This document shows, in pieces, positions 25,801-38,505 of a stretch of 64,000 nt of DNA. The notes beneath the pieces were generated by a model, which ran no database searches, was not told the DNA's origin, and saw nothing but the letters and a program-made list of their open reading frames with translations. The first letter of the stretch is position 1. Every line of letters begins with the position of its first letter. This DNA is from Pratylenchus scribneri (Eukaryota; Nematoda; Chromadorea; Rhabditida; Pratylenchidae). The stretch is from NCBI GenBank assembly GCA_030063045.1, contig JAQSEB010000010.1:4581501-4645500 (forward strand), in the 5' to 3' direction. The position numbers and the translations under genes were made by a program.

Positions 25801-28800
25801 GGCAAGAGGGCAGTCGCATCGCAGACGACCACCACCGAATTAAAACTCTAGAAATACAAAATAAATTAACAATGAATAATGAATTTATTGGGAATTAACT
25901 TGTTCGGGCATAACCGCCGCCGGCATTGATGAATTGGTGGAATATTCAATCATGGATTGTTGTTGGGCAAATGGAGGAATATTAATATTGGCTTGAGGAG
26001 ATTGTGATTTTTCTAGTTCAATTGTGTTTGGCATCGGCATTATTGATTGGGATGGTGATGGGGGAATGGCACCGGACATTGAAGTGCCTCGATGACGAAT
26101 TGAATTGGCCACATTTTGAAGGGAAAAACTGCGAATGGCCGCCGGTGAGGACGAGGAATTGGGCGAGGACTGAAATAATTATGGTGAATATTTATTCAAA
26201 TTAAATAAATATTACCCCCAATACTCTGCTAATTGATTTTTTCTGATGAGTTTGTTCAAGTAATAATGATGGAGGTGATAGACTATTATTTTGTTGTTGA
26301 TTTTGTCGATTTGAAATTGAAATTGATTCACTTTGAGGAAATTGATTTGGAGATGTTGGACGATTTGATGCATTGGCTGGACTGATGCATCGAAGTGGGG
26401 GCGATGATTGAAAAGGGAGGACACCGGAAATTGATGAAGTTTGGCGAAGATTAATTGGTGGAGCAATTGGATTCACTAAAAATTAGAATATTATATTTTA
26501 ATATATAAATTTGAATGAACCAACCAAATACGCAATATTCAGCCAATGAACGAGGGTGGATTTTGCTGGCCTCGGATGGTTGGGATCGAGTACTGCCCAA
26601 TCTTCCAAATGCACCCGCCCCCTTTCTTCCACTTTTCATTGGAGGAACAATTCGGGGAATTCCCTCTCCACCGTAAAAATCATTCATTTGTCCATCTTTT
26701 GTCCACAAAATTGTATTCATTGGCCCAAAAAGTACCAAATAACCTTAATAAATTTAATTTTATAAAATATTTTATTTAAAAATATACCAAATCGGTTGAA
26801 TCTTGCGCCACAATTTCGAGGTGATGGCACTCGATGGTCAAAAGGAGATGGCAAATAACTGCATGGAACGGCCGCAGAAATTGTTCGATTCGATGAAGTT
26901 GGAATAAAATTGGAATCACCGCCTCCAAATTGGTCAATATTGGCAGCAAAAGTGGAAGAGGACATTTGTTGGTCTTCACTGGCCGAGCCAGATTGGGAAC
27001 TGGTTTTGGATTGGCTGCTGACCATTGGAACATCAATTGATGGATTAAATACCTAAAAAAGTAATTTAATATTAAATAATTATGATTTAAATTACTTTCA
27101 TTAAATCAATAATTCTGGGAAGGCGTTGCAGAATTCGGCAAAGAATTGTTTGATTGTCTTGGATTTTTTGTTGAATATCACTTTCTTGTTGAAGCAATGT
27201 CAAAAAAAGTGAGGCCTTTTCCGGGGTGAAAGGTGATTCCTTTTGGATTACTTCCACAAAAACCAATCCATTGTCGATGAATTCTCGATGAAAACGCATT
27301 TCAAAATTTATTTTATTAAATTTGTTTAAATGCATATAGGAAAATCCAATTGCCTTTTAATTGAAAGGGAATTAATTTGAGCATTAGTTGAAAGGAAATA
27401 CCGCTCGAGTGAAGTTGACCTTTAAAAAACGAATATAATTATTTTAAATAAACATTTTGAATACTTCTGTTGTGTAAAGTCCTTCTGTTGAATGTTTTCT
27501 CAATGCTTCCAATTCGGTCAGTAAATCTCCTCCAGCCATATTCGGTGCCCTAATCCATCGTTGCCATTCGGAATACTAAAATAAAATGGAATTAAATATA
27601 ATTAATTCCCATTTCTTAAAAATACAATTGGCGATTGTGGAGTACCACCACCACTGGTGTCCATCATCATCATCATTGTTTGGGGTGCATTTTTGACTGA
27701 TCCAAAAATGGTTGATCGTCCACTGACCGAATTCCTTCCATCCGTCGTTGCCATTGATATTCTCTGTTGTTGGTCAATTCCAATTCCAACGATGCTCTCA
27801 TCCAATGAACCACTGGTCATTTGCATTAATTCTGGGTCAATTGTTTGTTCCACCAATCGATCTCTTTCTTCGTCCGTCTTCGATTGGGTTATTGGGGTGG
27901 CCATCTCATCGCGAAGTATATTCCAAAATATTTAATAATTATTTTAACAATTTAATAATATTGAATTTACCGAAAGTTCATATGCAATTGGATGCCGGCA
28001 CAATTTTTGTTTAATTGCCGATAATGTATATAAAAATTTGGTGGTTGACCTTAAATTATTTAATAATAAACAAAAAAATATTTTTAATTACTTTTGGTAT
28101 GTGATTGATTTATGCCAAGCCGCATCCATCAAAGTGTCCCTTTCAATTCCCTTTTAATATGTTTTAACATTTGCTGATTATTAATTAATACCTTGAGAAG
28201 ACGGGGATTTTCGAGTCCATAATTTGAATATAAAGCCAAAGCATTTAATGGAGGTAAACCAAGGGCGGCCAATTCTTCGCCTTCATGCTTAAAACAATAA
28301 TAAATAATTATTTAAATCAATAAAAAATAATTTTAACTGAGAACACAAGTCTCCATGCACAAAAGGGGGCCATACTGACCATTGATGGAGTCGACTTTTG
28401 ATCAGCCATATTCCACAACTTAAATAATTTTTAATTTTTTTTTTTTTTGGTTATTTTAATTATTACTTTCAATGTTGAATCATTTGCGGAAGTGAAAAAT
28501 GAATTCGGTTCACGGTGATGTCTATTTTTTTAAAATATTTTTAATTTAATTATATTTTTGAATAACTCACGGATGCCAATCCAAACAAAATATTTTCGCC
28601 TGATGTGCTTTAAATTGAACAATCGGTTGCGAAGTGTGCTTAATTAAATTTACTAGAAAATTTACTAATTTAAATATTTTAAAAATAAATTACCCGCAAA
28701 TCCCAAAGGCGAATATCAGTTCCATGAGTGGTTAACAAATAATTATTCAAATGTGGTGAAAATTTTGATTGTCCAGCGCCAAAAGTAACACCCAATCGGG

Positions 28801-29357
28801 CGGTTGGTGTCCTTAAATTTGTTCTTAAATCCCAAAAATTGACGGAATCATTCTCAGCGCAAGTTATCTTAATTTTAATATTTTTACGAATATTAATGAT
28901 ATTTTAAATAACCATAAATTGATCATCGAATGGGCACCAACAAAAATCGGATATTTTTCGTGATTGGGCAGTGAATGTTGCCAATCGTTGAATATGCGAT
29001 CCTTGACCAAGTGAATATAAATCGATAAATTGTCCAGACTATAAAATCAACAATATTAAATAAAGGAAATAATACCAACCACACTGCTAAAATAACCAGT
29101 GGAAAGAGGATTGAATTTAAGTAATCGAACCAATTGACGGTTTGAACGCAATTTTATCCATGTATTTGCGGAGGTTGAGCCAACAGTCAAAACACTCAGT
29201 GAATTTGAGCCGGCAACCACCAAATGTTCGGTGTTGGCCAAAACATCCAAAGCTGTGCCCTGAAAAATGTTTTAGGATGATCAATCAAAAATGGAAATGG
29301 GAGGAAATAACTTACTCGAACATCAATTGAAATTGGGTCATCGCCACGAAGAACCAT
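22885..29357 (-). CDS. wdr-59: WDR59, GATOR2 complex subunit
   Basis: Twenty-six exons give 1270 residues with every phase consistent (first exon 29316-29357; last four 23126-23218, 23049-23078 and 22885-23000 preceded by 23266-23420). GATOR2 relieves GATOR1 inhibition of TORC1 in amino-acid sensing at the lysosome. Residues 1-330 form WD repeats (ENDSVNFWDLR, IRLWDLR, AKIFCLDWHP, DSTLKLWNMAD). An RWD-like domain follows around 420-540, then a long Ser/Pro/Gln-rich region, then VVVVCDATALLPLSQNLA and a helical segment. The C-terminal zinc-binding region (CSICGQQL, CIVCRCP, CSICEQPC, MCNSCGHGGHFMHLANW, CPLGCGCEC) is the WDR59/WDR24/MIOS hallmark. One intron, 24398-25770, carries a minisatellite array. 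The gene lies 157 nt downstream of the CARNMT1 gene. Confidence 0.93.
24405..24453 (-). repeat. 49-bp direct repeat, copy 2, with decoy 5' splice site
   Basis: Matches 25731-25779 with two mismatches. Read on the minus strand it contains the last nine bases of the WDR59 exon, the GTAAAAAAG donor (decoy G at 24444) and the body of the intron. From this decoy to the real acceptor (24398) is 47 nt, the normal intron size here. Confidence 0.93.
24468..25706 (-). repeat. Intronic minisatellite array B, about 43 copies of the same unit
   Basis: Same 28/29-bp unit as the array at 18159-20446, but the C-rich strand is now the minus strand. Because WDR59 is transcribed from minus, both arrays present the same strand in their host pre-mRNAs. 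The segment 25385-25613 is the reverse complement of about 19200-19430, including six rare variants in the same order: an AAAATAC unit, an ACATTTAC unit, an ATTAAAAATC unit, the short ATCAGTGGGG unit and two length variants. It is framed by the 49-bp direct repeat. The last unit on the 25.7 kb side degrades into AT-rich DNA. Confidence 0.97.
25731..25779 (-). repeat. 49-bp direct repeat, copy 1, spanning a WDR59 exon-intron boundary
   Basis: This copy contains the functional boundary: 25771-25779 is exon and the donor G is at 25770. It is repeated with two mismatches on the far side of array B. Confidence 0.93.
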
Positions 29358-29514
29358 TTTTCCTTCTTTATATTAAAATTTAATATTATTAATCCACAAT
29401 TTCAATATATAAATGCATAAATAAAGCATAAATAATGAAAAAAAATTAATTAAAAAACATTTATATATAAAAAAAATGTGAATGAAGTGTTATAAAATGG
29501 AGTAAAATATTTTC

Positions 29515-30921
29515 TTATTTGTTGATTTTCCTTGCCATAAAATACCCGCAATAATAATGGTATTGAAGCATTGAATCCGGGTTGCACGTATATTGGGAAG
29601 GGGGCAATTCTCCTTTGCCTTTGACTTCTTCCAATTTGAATCCACATTTTTCGACCAAATTCAAAATTGTTTGGAATGGTAATTCCAATGAAAGAGTGTC
29701 CTGCGAATCCTCGTGATGATAAGTTAATGGACCAAAATTGAGCCAATAGCCTCCTTGTTTCAATATTCGATGGACCAGTCGAATATATTCCAATGGATTT
29801 GGGCCAGTGTCGAGGAAAAAAACGGAAACGATTGTGTCGAATTGATCATTGGAATTTGCATAAACTTGGAGAAAATCGCCGGCGCACATTGAAAAATCCG
29901 ATGAATCCTTAAATTAATAAAATTGCTATTAAATTTAAATGGACACTAAATTTACCTCTTGGCCAAGTCCGAATGCAGGATTTACATCCGGAAATTTTAC
30001 TGCCTTCAATTGGTCACGGAAACTCCATGAATTGGAGAAATCAAGAACATATGGGTAAATTGTGAATTCTTCCTCCTTTAATTGAATCGATGATTTAAAT
30101 AATTTATAAGTGAATATTTTTACCTGTTGACAAGAATTTAATATGAAATTTGAAGCAAGTAACATAAAATATGAGAATTCATTCCCAGTGACGGAAAAGC
30201 CAATTTTGCGAAGATCCCAAGCCAATCGAGCCAATCCTGCACCGGTAACCAATATTTGGGTAGAATGGCGATTTTCTTCAGATGGGAATAATTGTTTTGT
30301 CTTCTCAAAAACCAAATTGTAGCAGGAATTACGTTCAGCAGATCCTTCAAATTAATTAATTTATTTAAATTAACTTTAATAAATCCAAACCTTCTTCACT
30401 CCAATCACGGACAATTTGCTTTAATGTGCTCTTCACTTTGGTCATATAATGTTCCGTTGATGGATGCACTTTATTCATTTCGAATGCTTTTTGCACAGAA
30501 CCACCAAAAATATTTGCACCACAGTGGACAATCATTTCGAATAACCTTTTTTGAGTGATTAAAATCAAATCAATTATTCTAATTAATTTAAATTTACTTT
30601 TGGTTTTCTTCCACGCAATCCCGGACTTTGCGCATATGTTCAGTGATTGATCCAATTAATAATCTTCTATCCTCTTCTGCAAGTTCCCTTAAAAAATAAT
30701 CAGCTAATAATAAATTTTAATACTATTAAAACATACATTATTGCATCGGCTTGTCGTTTCAATTTGATCATGCAATATTTTTTATAATATCGCAAAGAAT
30801 TGATCACTTTTTCGGCAGCTTCAATTTCTTTGATTTCGTCGTCATCATCAGGAAATTCATTTGTTTCGGTATTGTCGTTGTTATTTCTAGTATTACTGCT
30901 GCTGGAAACTGCGTCCTCCAT
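29515..30921 (-). CDS. Carnosine N-methyltransferase (CARNMT1/N2227 family)
   Basis: Six exons (30737-30921, 30598-30687, 30391-30545, 30124-30344, 29956-30075, 29515-29907) encode 387 residues; human CARNMT1 has 409. It uses AdoMet to methylate the His of carnosine, giving anserine; related yeast enzymes methylate His-containing peptides. The N-terminal SLRYYKKYCMIKLKRQ helix, the AdoMet motif VTGAGLARLAWDLRKIGF followed by GNEFSYFML, SMCAGDFLQVY, TIVSVFFLDT and the GYWLNFGPLTYHHED block are all family signatures. An acidic Ser/Asn-rich stretch opens the protein. It lies 157 nt upstream of WDR59 on the same strand and is divergent from ARV1 with 153 bp between starts. Confidence 0.93.
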
Positions 30922-31074
30922 ATATTTTCTTCTTTAATTATTCAAAATTCATTTTTTAATAATACAAATCTATAAAATAAATACATGTTTCTTTAAAAAA
31001 AAAATAATGTGTTTGTTTTTTGGCTAACTAATTCCTTCATTAAATATTGGTTTTTAATTTAGATTATATTGAGG

Positions 31075-31971
31075 ATGGCAGAAAATGAATTTGTTTGCAT
31101 AAATTGCATGAAACCATCTCCTTCATTATTCACTGCTTATAACAAAAAAGGAGATGTCATCAGAATAACCGAATGTGTATGTTAAATAAAATATTCCAAA
31201 AAATCTGATTGAGTAATTTTCAGAAAAATTGTAATTCTCCCGTTGATAAATATGTGGAATATGATATTGCTTTGGTAATTATTGACTTGGTTGGTTTTTT
31301 TTTTGCCAGAAATTATGAAAAATAATTATTAAGATTTTGCAATACAAAGAAGCTTATCGACATTTGCTCATCAATTTTAAATTCAAAGTTTTTAAAATTA
31401 TTTTAAAATTAATTTAATTGTCGTTTTTCAAGTCATTCACTCGAATAATTTTCATATTCTTGCTTTGCGATGGCTATAAAGCTTGGATTCAGTGTCGGCA
31501 TGAAAATTTAAATTCTTCTGATGGTGTTGTGAGGGTTTATGATTTGGAATGGAAATTTTATGAATCACTTTTGCGAAGTACCATTGAATTTCTGGCTTAT
31601 TCACTTACACATTATCTACTTTTGAAAATTGGAAAATTCAATCTCAATGAATATCCGGTCAAATTGAAGGAGACCTTTTTCATAGAATCGGCCCTAATTG
31701 GCTTTTATGGAAATTTATTTATTGTTTTCTCAATAATTTGGGAATTACATGGAAAATTTATTTATAAATTACTGACCCAAATTTTCATTGTAATTTCACA
31801 TATTCAAGCTCAAAGAGGTTGGTTTATTCTTATTAACTTTAATTTTTATTTTTAAATTTAGCTCTTTTCATTCAATGCGATTTCAAAAATGTGATGATTG
31901 TTTTAATATCACTATTTGTACAAAATATAGCCGGAAATTGTACGGCAAATATAATCGATAAATTCAATTAA
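31075..31971 (+). CDS. arv1: ARV1-like ER lipid transporter/GPI mannosylation cofactor
   Basis: Five exons (31075-31176, 31224-31289, 31334-31387, 31433-31817, 31862-31971) encode 238 residues. The ARV1 homology domain is clear: CINCMKPSPSLF, then ITECKNCNSPVDKYVEYD, forming a four-Cys zinc site, then LQYKEAYRHLLINF. Three or four hydrophobic segments follow. ARV1 is an ER membrane protein needed for sterol distribution and GPI-anchor synthesis (family knowledge). A strong TTTTTAATTTAG acceptor 13 nt before the ATG could receive a spliced leader. It converges on the ALDH6A1 gene. Confidence 0.93.
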
Positions 31972-32117
31972 AATTTGAAATATTTATCCGAATTTTTATA
32001 TCTCATTTTGAATAAATAATATTACCTATAATATCATTGATTGGGATGGGATATTCTTTTCTTATTAAATTGGTTTATTTAATGTGGAATATTTGTTGGC
32101 ATCCATCACTGATTGAG

Positions 32118-34255
32118 CTATTTGAGTTGTGGAAAAGCCATCTGCGGTTTTGACCCGGATTCGGCATCTTCTGCTCGCCAAAGTTGAGTAACTGTTTTGA
32201 TTTGTGTGTAAAAATTGAGTCCGGCTCGTCCATAGAAATTTGAATCGCCGAGAAAACTAAATAAATATAAATAAAATGCTTTTTTTTTTTAAATTCTAAC
32301 CTTCCACGAGAACCAGTGAAGGAAAACATTGGAAGAGGCACCGGAATTGGGACATTTATGCCGACTTGGCCGACATCAATTTCCGACACAAATCTATGGG
32401 CCGCTGCTCCACTTCGAGTAAATATTGCCGTTCCATTTCCATATGGATTTCGATTCACCAAATTCATTGCGTCTTCCAATGTTTCCGCTTCCAGCACACA
32501 CAAACTCGGTCCGAAAATCTCTTCCTATTCCATTTCAATTTATTATTTTTTGAATTCAAATTCACCTTGTAGCATCGCATATTTGGTTTCACGCCGGTGA
32601 TTATTGTTGCCCCAACAAAATTTCCTTTTTCGTATCCTTTGACTTGAATTTTGCTTCCATCCAAAGGCACTTCGGCACCCTCCTCCTTCGCCGATTTGAT
32701 TAATTCAATTATTCGTGCCTTTGATTTTTCGGAAATGACTGGTCCAATGTCAGTTTTTGGGTCAGAGCCGGGTCCAACTGTCAGCTTTTTTGCCTTCTCA
32801 ATTAAATCAGGAATCCATTTGCGCGATTCACCAACAAAAACTGCAGTCGAAAGTGCCATACATCGTTGGCCGGCAGCACCAAAAGCGGCTGCGGTTATCT
32901 TAAATTGAAAGTAAAATTAAATTTAAAATAAAATATATTAAATTTACTTGATTCAAGCAATGTTCTTTATTTGCGTCAGGCAAAATTACACCTATAAATG
33001 GTAAATATTAACAGAGACAGCTGAGTTAAAAAACATTTTCAAAAATTATTTAAATGATTTTTGTGCAATTTCCATTTTATTAAATATGACCAACCGTGGT
33101 TTTTAGCACCCAAATTAGATTGCACTCGTTTGCCATATTTCGACCCTTGCTCATAAATGTATTTTCCCTGAAATTATTAAAAAGATTATACTGCCAAATT
33201 TTGAGAAGAATATTACGGCTTGATCACTTCCAACGAATGAAATTGCCTTTATGTCCGGATTTTGACAAATAAAATTGACCGCATTGTGAGTCCCATGGAT
33301 TACATTCACACAACCATCCGGGATACCAGCCTCCTAAAATAAATTAAAATATTAATATTTTTGTATTCTATTCCCATACTTTTGCTAATTCCATGAGCAT
33401 TATTGTTGCGCCAGGGTCTTGTTCTGATGGTTTCAAAATCATTGTATTGCCGGCAACCAAGCTCAATGGAAACATCCAAAGTGGAATCATTGCCGGAAAA
33501 TTGAAAGGACAAATCCCTGAAATTATTTAATGGCACTTTCAAATTGAATTAATTGATTGGCTAACCTGCAGTCACTCCGAGTGGTAATCGTAAACTATAT
33601 GTCTCCATGTCTTTGGCAATACTAAGAATTAAAATATTATATTCATTTTAATTGTTAATTTTAATTTACTTTGGCAAATGTTCTCCAAGCAAAATGCTGG
33701 ACGCATTACAGGCATATTCAACAACCTAGATTAATTTATTTTATTTTTTATTTACTTATTTATTTATTTACTTGCAATCCACGATATACATCACCTTCAG
33801 CATCTGCAATGGTTTTTCCCTGTTCCAATGTAATATTTTCAGCTAATTTCTTTTGATCCCTTCTTATCAATTCTTGCAATCTGTTTTTCAGTATAAATTG
33901 TAGATGAAAAAGCATTAATTAAAATACCTAAACATGCATTGTTGACGAGTTACAATTGATGAATTCCTCCATGTTTGGAATGCTTTTTTGCAAGAATTAA
34001 CAGCGGATTGCATTTCATCGTTGGTTGCTTCTACATTTAATCAATATATTTTAATCTTTATAATATGAATAGTGAATAACCTGGAACGCGCGATATCACT
34101 TCATTCGTTGCCGGATTCGTTAAATTAATCCATTTTTTCGATTTAGATTCTATCTTCTGTCCATCAATCCATAAAGGCACAGACGAAGATGCATTGGAAG
34201 CTAATCCACGATAGGATAGAAATTTGGCAAATTTTATTGAGCTAATCAGCAGCAT
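32118..34255 (-). CDS. alh-8: Methylmalonate-semialdehyde dehydrogenase (acylating), mitochondrial
   Basis: Twelve exons (34081-34255, 33928-34030, 33772-33880, 33670-33725, 33566-33621, 33380-33516, 33217-33333, 33095-33167, 32948-32991, 32566-32898, 32301-32524, 32118-32256) encode 521 residues. It converts (methyl)malonate semialdehyde to propionyl-CoA or acetyl-CoA in valine and pyrimidine breakdown. The first 20 residues ([20 protein letters not shown]) look like a mitochondrial presequence. Signatures: [50 protein letters not shown], the catalytic Cys in [30 protein letters not shown] and [14 protein letters not shown], which together separate ALDH6 from other ALDHs. Intron 8 is slightly longer (103 nt). 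Confidence 0.96.
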
Positions 34256-34828
34256 TTTCCTTAAAATGATTAATTGTCTGAATTAAATCCTTTAAAAAAA
34301 ATTTATAATAAGCCATTTATCGCCTAATAAAAAAATCAATACAAATATAGGTATGTAAAAAACAAAGCATTAAAAAATAATTTTATCAATCAGAGGCATT
34401 ATTATCAAATTCGTAAAATAAAAGATTTAAAATATTGTGAATGATGAATATACTGTTTTTGTTTGATTGTGAAAACGTGACGGGTATCGGTGAGCACTAG
34501 GGAAAGGAATTTAAAAGAAGAGTAAAAGTCACAATTCTTTTTTTTTGGTAATCATTAATCAATATGTTTTTATAGTTTATCCAATTGAGTAGTAAATTTT
34601 ATGGGCATATACATTATATATTTTAAAATGAGAAAATGAAATTAAAATTGTAAAAATGGATTGAAATAAGATGTAAAATAAAAAATAAAATAATTCATTA
34701 TAGCAGCAAATGAAGTCTGATGGATGGGGTGGTTGGTGGCTATTACTTTTTGAAAAAACATTGGCAAATAGGGTGGGTGGGGAGACTATTTAAATATTTC
34801 TGTTGAAATAACCATTAATATTTGTCAT
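34256..34828. other. Intergenic, ONECUT 3' end to ALDH6A1 start
   Basis: AT-rich 573 bp holding the 3' UTR of the ONECUT gene, including AATAAA-like signals near 34679 and 34689, and the upstream region of ALDH6A1. No gene seen. Confidence 0.45.
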
Positions 34829-37800
34829 TTAGAGATTATCATCATCGATTGATGCCGATGCTTCTTCATCTTCTCCTTTATCATTTTTATTATCATCTGC
34901 TGATCCCTCATTTTTATTCCCATCTTCATTTTCTGGCTCATCGCATTTTGTCGGTGTTCCAGGTGCAGTCGAGGCTTGGCCATCATTCAGTGGACTTTCT
35001 TTTGGATTTGATGCTGGTATTTCCTTTTTATTAGGCGTTTCTTCTTCTTCCAATTCCACCTCTTCTTTTATATTTTCTGATTCTCGTTCCACAGATTTAC
35101 GGTCATTTTCACTATTCAATTCCGCATTCTGTATTTTGATTTAATTTCTAATTTAAATATGAATTATTTTAGCTATACCTTTCCATCGATATCCTCCTGA
35201 ATATGATCTTCCGTAGAATCATCATTTTTATCATTATTTTCGCCATCGTCTTCCACCTTAAAATGTTGAAAAAATTTATTCCTCTGTCCCCTCTAAGTTC
35301 ACCATTTCGATAGTTTCCAAATTATCCTGTACAATTACTCCATTTTCATCAAATGGCATTTCAGTTTCATTCTGAATTTGGACTTCTTCTTCCCAAACTG
35401 GTTGTTGATTATCAATAATTGTTTGACTGATCGCCGGCGCATATTGCGATTTTCTGGCGTAAGCAATGCTCCTTCCCACGACTTCATCCACAGTTTGTTC
35501 AATATGGCTGAGATTTGAGGCGGATGTAGTTTGATGAGAAATTGAAGATGATTTGTTCCGGCGATTTGTTGGCAAATTATGTTGCGATTGTTGGTGTTCA
35601 TCCAGAATTTGATGTTGTTGGGCGGTTGGGGGTGAATCGGGTGGAGGTGTTATTGTGCGAATCTAGAAAATTAAATAATTAAATCAAAAACATTTGGACA
35701 CGAAAATTTACTTGAATTCATTATTTTTACATTCCATAATTTTCTTTTCCCTTTGAGAATTTTCTTCAAAATATTAAGTATTTTTGTTTTTCCTTTTCAC
35801 TTTTTTCTTCTATAGATTTCTGTACTGCATTTCTCCATAAAAAGACATTTCATTTGAATTTGAACTTGTACATTCTTCATCGGCTGACTGAATTTATTTT
35901 GTGGCATTTTTTATAATATTTTAAATTTATCCCAATTATAATTTTAACAAACTTGTTGGTATGGAGCCGGTTCATCACCAAGTCCATTCCCATTTCGAGA
36001 ACGTCTACGGGCATTCATAAAAAAGTTGGAAACCGTCGACATATCCAGCCTGAGATGTTCCGCAATTGTTTGCTGCATTTCGCGACTAGGCCGTTGTGTT
36101 TCTTTGAAAATGGCCTAAAATAATGATTTGGTTACATTTCGAATTTATTTTATTTGTTTATGTTACTTGTAATGTCCTTTTCTGAATATCCGTAAACACC
36201 AATCTAGGTCGTTTTTGTGCTTGCCCATCATCGCCACTCGTTCGTCTTCGATGGTGATGACGTGAATTTTGCGCCGGAGTTGGAGGTGGAATCACATTCG
36301 AAGGCATTGGTCCTGATGAAATATTTAATTAATTGCATATTATTGAATTAATTTACCCTTGAACATATCCAAAATATTCAGGCGAGTATGAAGAGGTTGC
36401 TGCAGCCAATTGTACATCCTCTTGAAGGTTTCCCGTCCTGATTTGAGGCGATTCCAAGGTTTTGGATTGCGTAATAGATCCGAAAGTGTCCCCTGACTGC
36501 GGCATAAAATTCGTTCGGCAAATATTGCTTGAGGAATCGAATGTTGCTAAAAAATAATAACAATACTCATAAAAATGGCCAAAAAAAACCTTCAATTCAT
36601 ATGCAACTCTTTTGCATAAATCCTTTGTGTCAATATAAATTTCATCATCAATTTCGACATTTAATGGATCATTTATATCATTAAGTTGTGCATAATTAGT
36701 CCCTTAAATGTAAAATTATTATCCAAACTAAAGTTTTTGCACCAATTACCTGTGTCAATTGAATTATATGCGTCAATATTAATTGCATTTTGGGAAGCTA
36801 GACGTTGTGCTTCCTGCTGATGATTTTGTTGTTTTGATTTACGGGAGCCGGATGATCGTGATCCGGATTGTGTTTGATGAATTATGTGCTGTTGCCGAGG
36901 CATTTGGTGGACAATAAAATGAGTTTGCGGACTTGATTGTTGATGTCGAATGTTTGGCGAAGGCTATAGAATATAAAAATGAAAAAAATATTATTTAAAA
37001 TTAAACCGAATCATTGGAAAGGGAAGCGAGTATTGAGGAAGTGATTTCGACGTTGCTAAGTGCCGGCGGTGTTTCAGCATTTGCCATTCGCTCTAATTCC
37101 TGTGCGGTCGGCTGTTGTATTGAATAATTCCCATCATAGTCATGTGTGGTTTGATATCCAATTTCCGACGGATTCATCTCCTCCTTCACATATGAAACAT
37201 CGTTTCGACGAATGCCACTCAACAAATCGCTTGTCCTTCCTCCATTGGGCCTACTATGATGATGAATTCCCCCAAGAATGCCAAGTGAATTTGCATCATT
37301 TCGGTTGCTTTCAAGTTGTAAGGGCGAAAGTAATCCTGCTGGTCCATTTCCAAAACTAAAACATTACTTGTCAATTAAAACAATTAAATAAACCAAAATT
37401 ACGTTGTTTTTTCCATTTGATTTGATTGAAGTTGACCATGTGATCCTAAATGCTCCATTGATTCCATTTTAAGTGTTGATATGTAATGTGATGAACTAGG
37501 CATTGGAATTAGACTTGCATATCCACTTAAAAATAATACATTTAACAATAATTTATAGGGATTTACAAAATCAACCTATTTCCATTTGTTGATCCGCCAG
37601 CCATGCTGACAGTGGTTAGCGAAGCTAGTTGAGGACTAGTTGTAGAATGGACAATTACATCATGCGAAGTTCCGCCGCCAATGTTAATTGAACTTGACAT
37701 CATCAATTGATGGGGATGTACATGTCCAGCATGTTGTTGAGGACTCATCGTTTCCAAAAAGTTTTCAGGCAATTCCTCAAAATGACGGCTATTTGTGTTG

Positions 37801-37970
37801 AAACTAATTTGGGGTTCTATTTGTAGAAATCCCACATGCGCATTATCTCGTCTGGAAGTTTAAAATTAATGCTTATTAAAAAATAACCAATACTACTTTT
37901 GAGTTTGTGGATGTTGCCCTGTGACTGAATGACTGCCAACTCCACAAGAAGTCACAGCAGGTGGCTCCAT
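34829..37970 (-). CDS. ceh-48: ONECUT-class CUT-homeodomain transcription factor
   Basis: Twelve exons give 794 residues (37897-37970, 37576-37851, 37403-37525, 37007-37355, 36750-36963, 36590-36702, 36357-36546, 36167-36312, 35953-36114, 35303-35662, 35179-35256, 34829-35128). A single CUT domain spans about residues 363-440 (YIDTKDLCKRVAYELK, IPQAIFAERILCRSQGTLSD, LLRNPKPW). It is followed by a homeodomain at about 479-537 with the ONECUT-specific recognition helix TVSNFFMNARRRSR (Phe48, Met50). The gene symbol is a guess by class: C. elegans has several ONECUT genes and ceh-48 is the neuronal pan-expressed one. The C-terminal 250 residues are very acidic (Asp/Glu/Asn/Lys). Known members regulate neuronal and hepatic identity genes. 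Confidence 0.94.
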
Positions 37971-38505
37971 TAATTTTAGGATTTTAGACTTTGATTAATC
38001 AGCTAAATAATTAATTTTATTTAGGAAAGTTTAATAGACAATGACTAGATAGTAGATACTAATATAATATAAATTTAAAAATTTACAAAGTAAGTAATAT
38101 TTAATAAGGAATTTTAAAACATCTCCATTATTAAAAAAAAAACATGGATAGCTTCACTAGGCTAGGCCATCGAGGTCAGTCAAGTCAGTGCTTTTCTTTA
38201 TTTTGAGTTTGTCGTCACCCTCAAATAATGGTCCTACTTTATTTACTGTACTGCGTATTTTTAAATATGATTTTCAAGCTCATTTTAGGCAGGATGAAAT
38301 ATACCAAAAACTAAACCCATCCATCAAGCTCTAACCGGGGCACCAAAATTAGAAATTACACAAAATTTTGAATTAGAAAAATATACGAGCTGGCGTTAAT
38401 CCACGCTTTTCAATCCAAATATTTAAAATGGAGAATTTATCAATATTTAAAGAATTGAATAAATTTCGGTATATTTTTGTTTTCTCCGAATTCAATCATT
38501 CATGT
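37971..38505. other. Upstream region of ONECUT / 3' end of chitin-binding gene
   Basis: About 535 bp with no open frame of interest. It includes a pyrimidine-poor segment with CTAGGCTAGGCC and repeated GTCAGTCAAGTCAGTG at 38150-38195. Confidence 0.4.
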
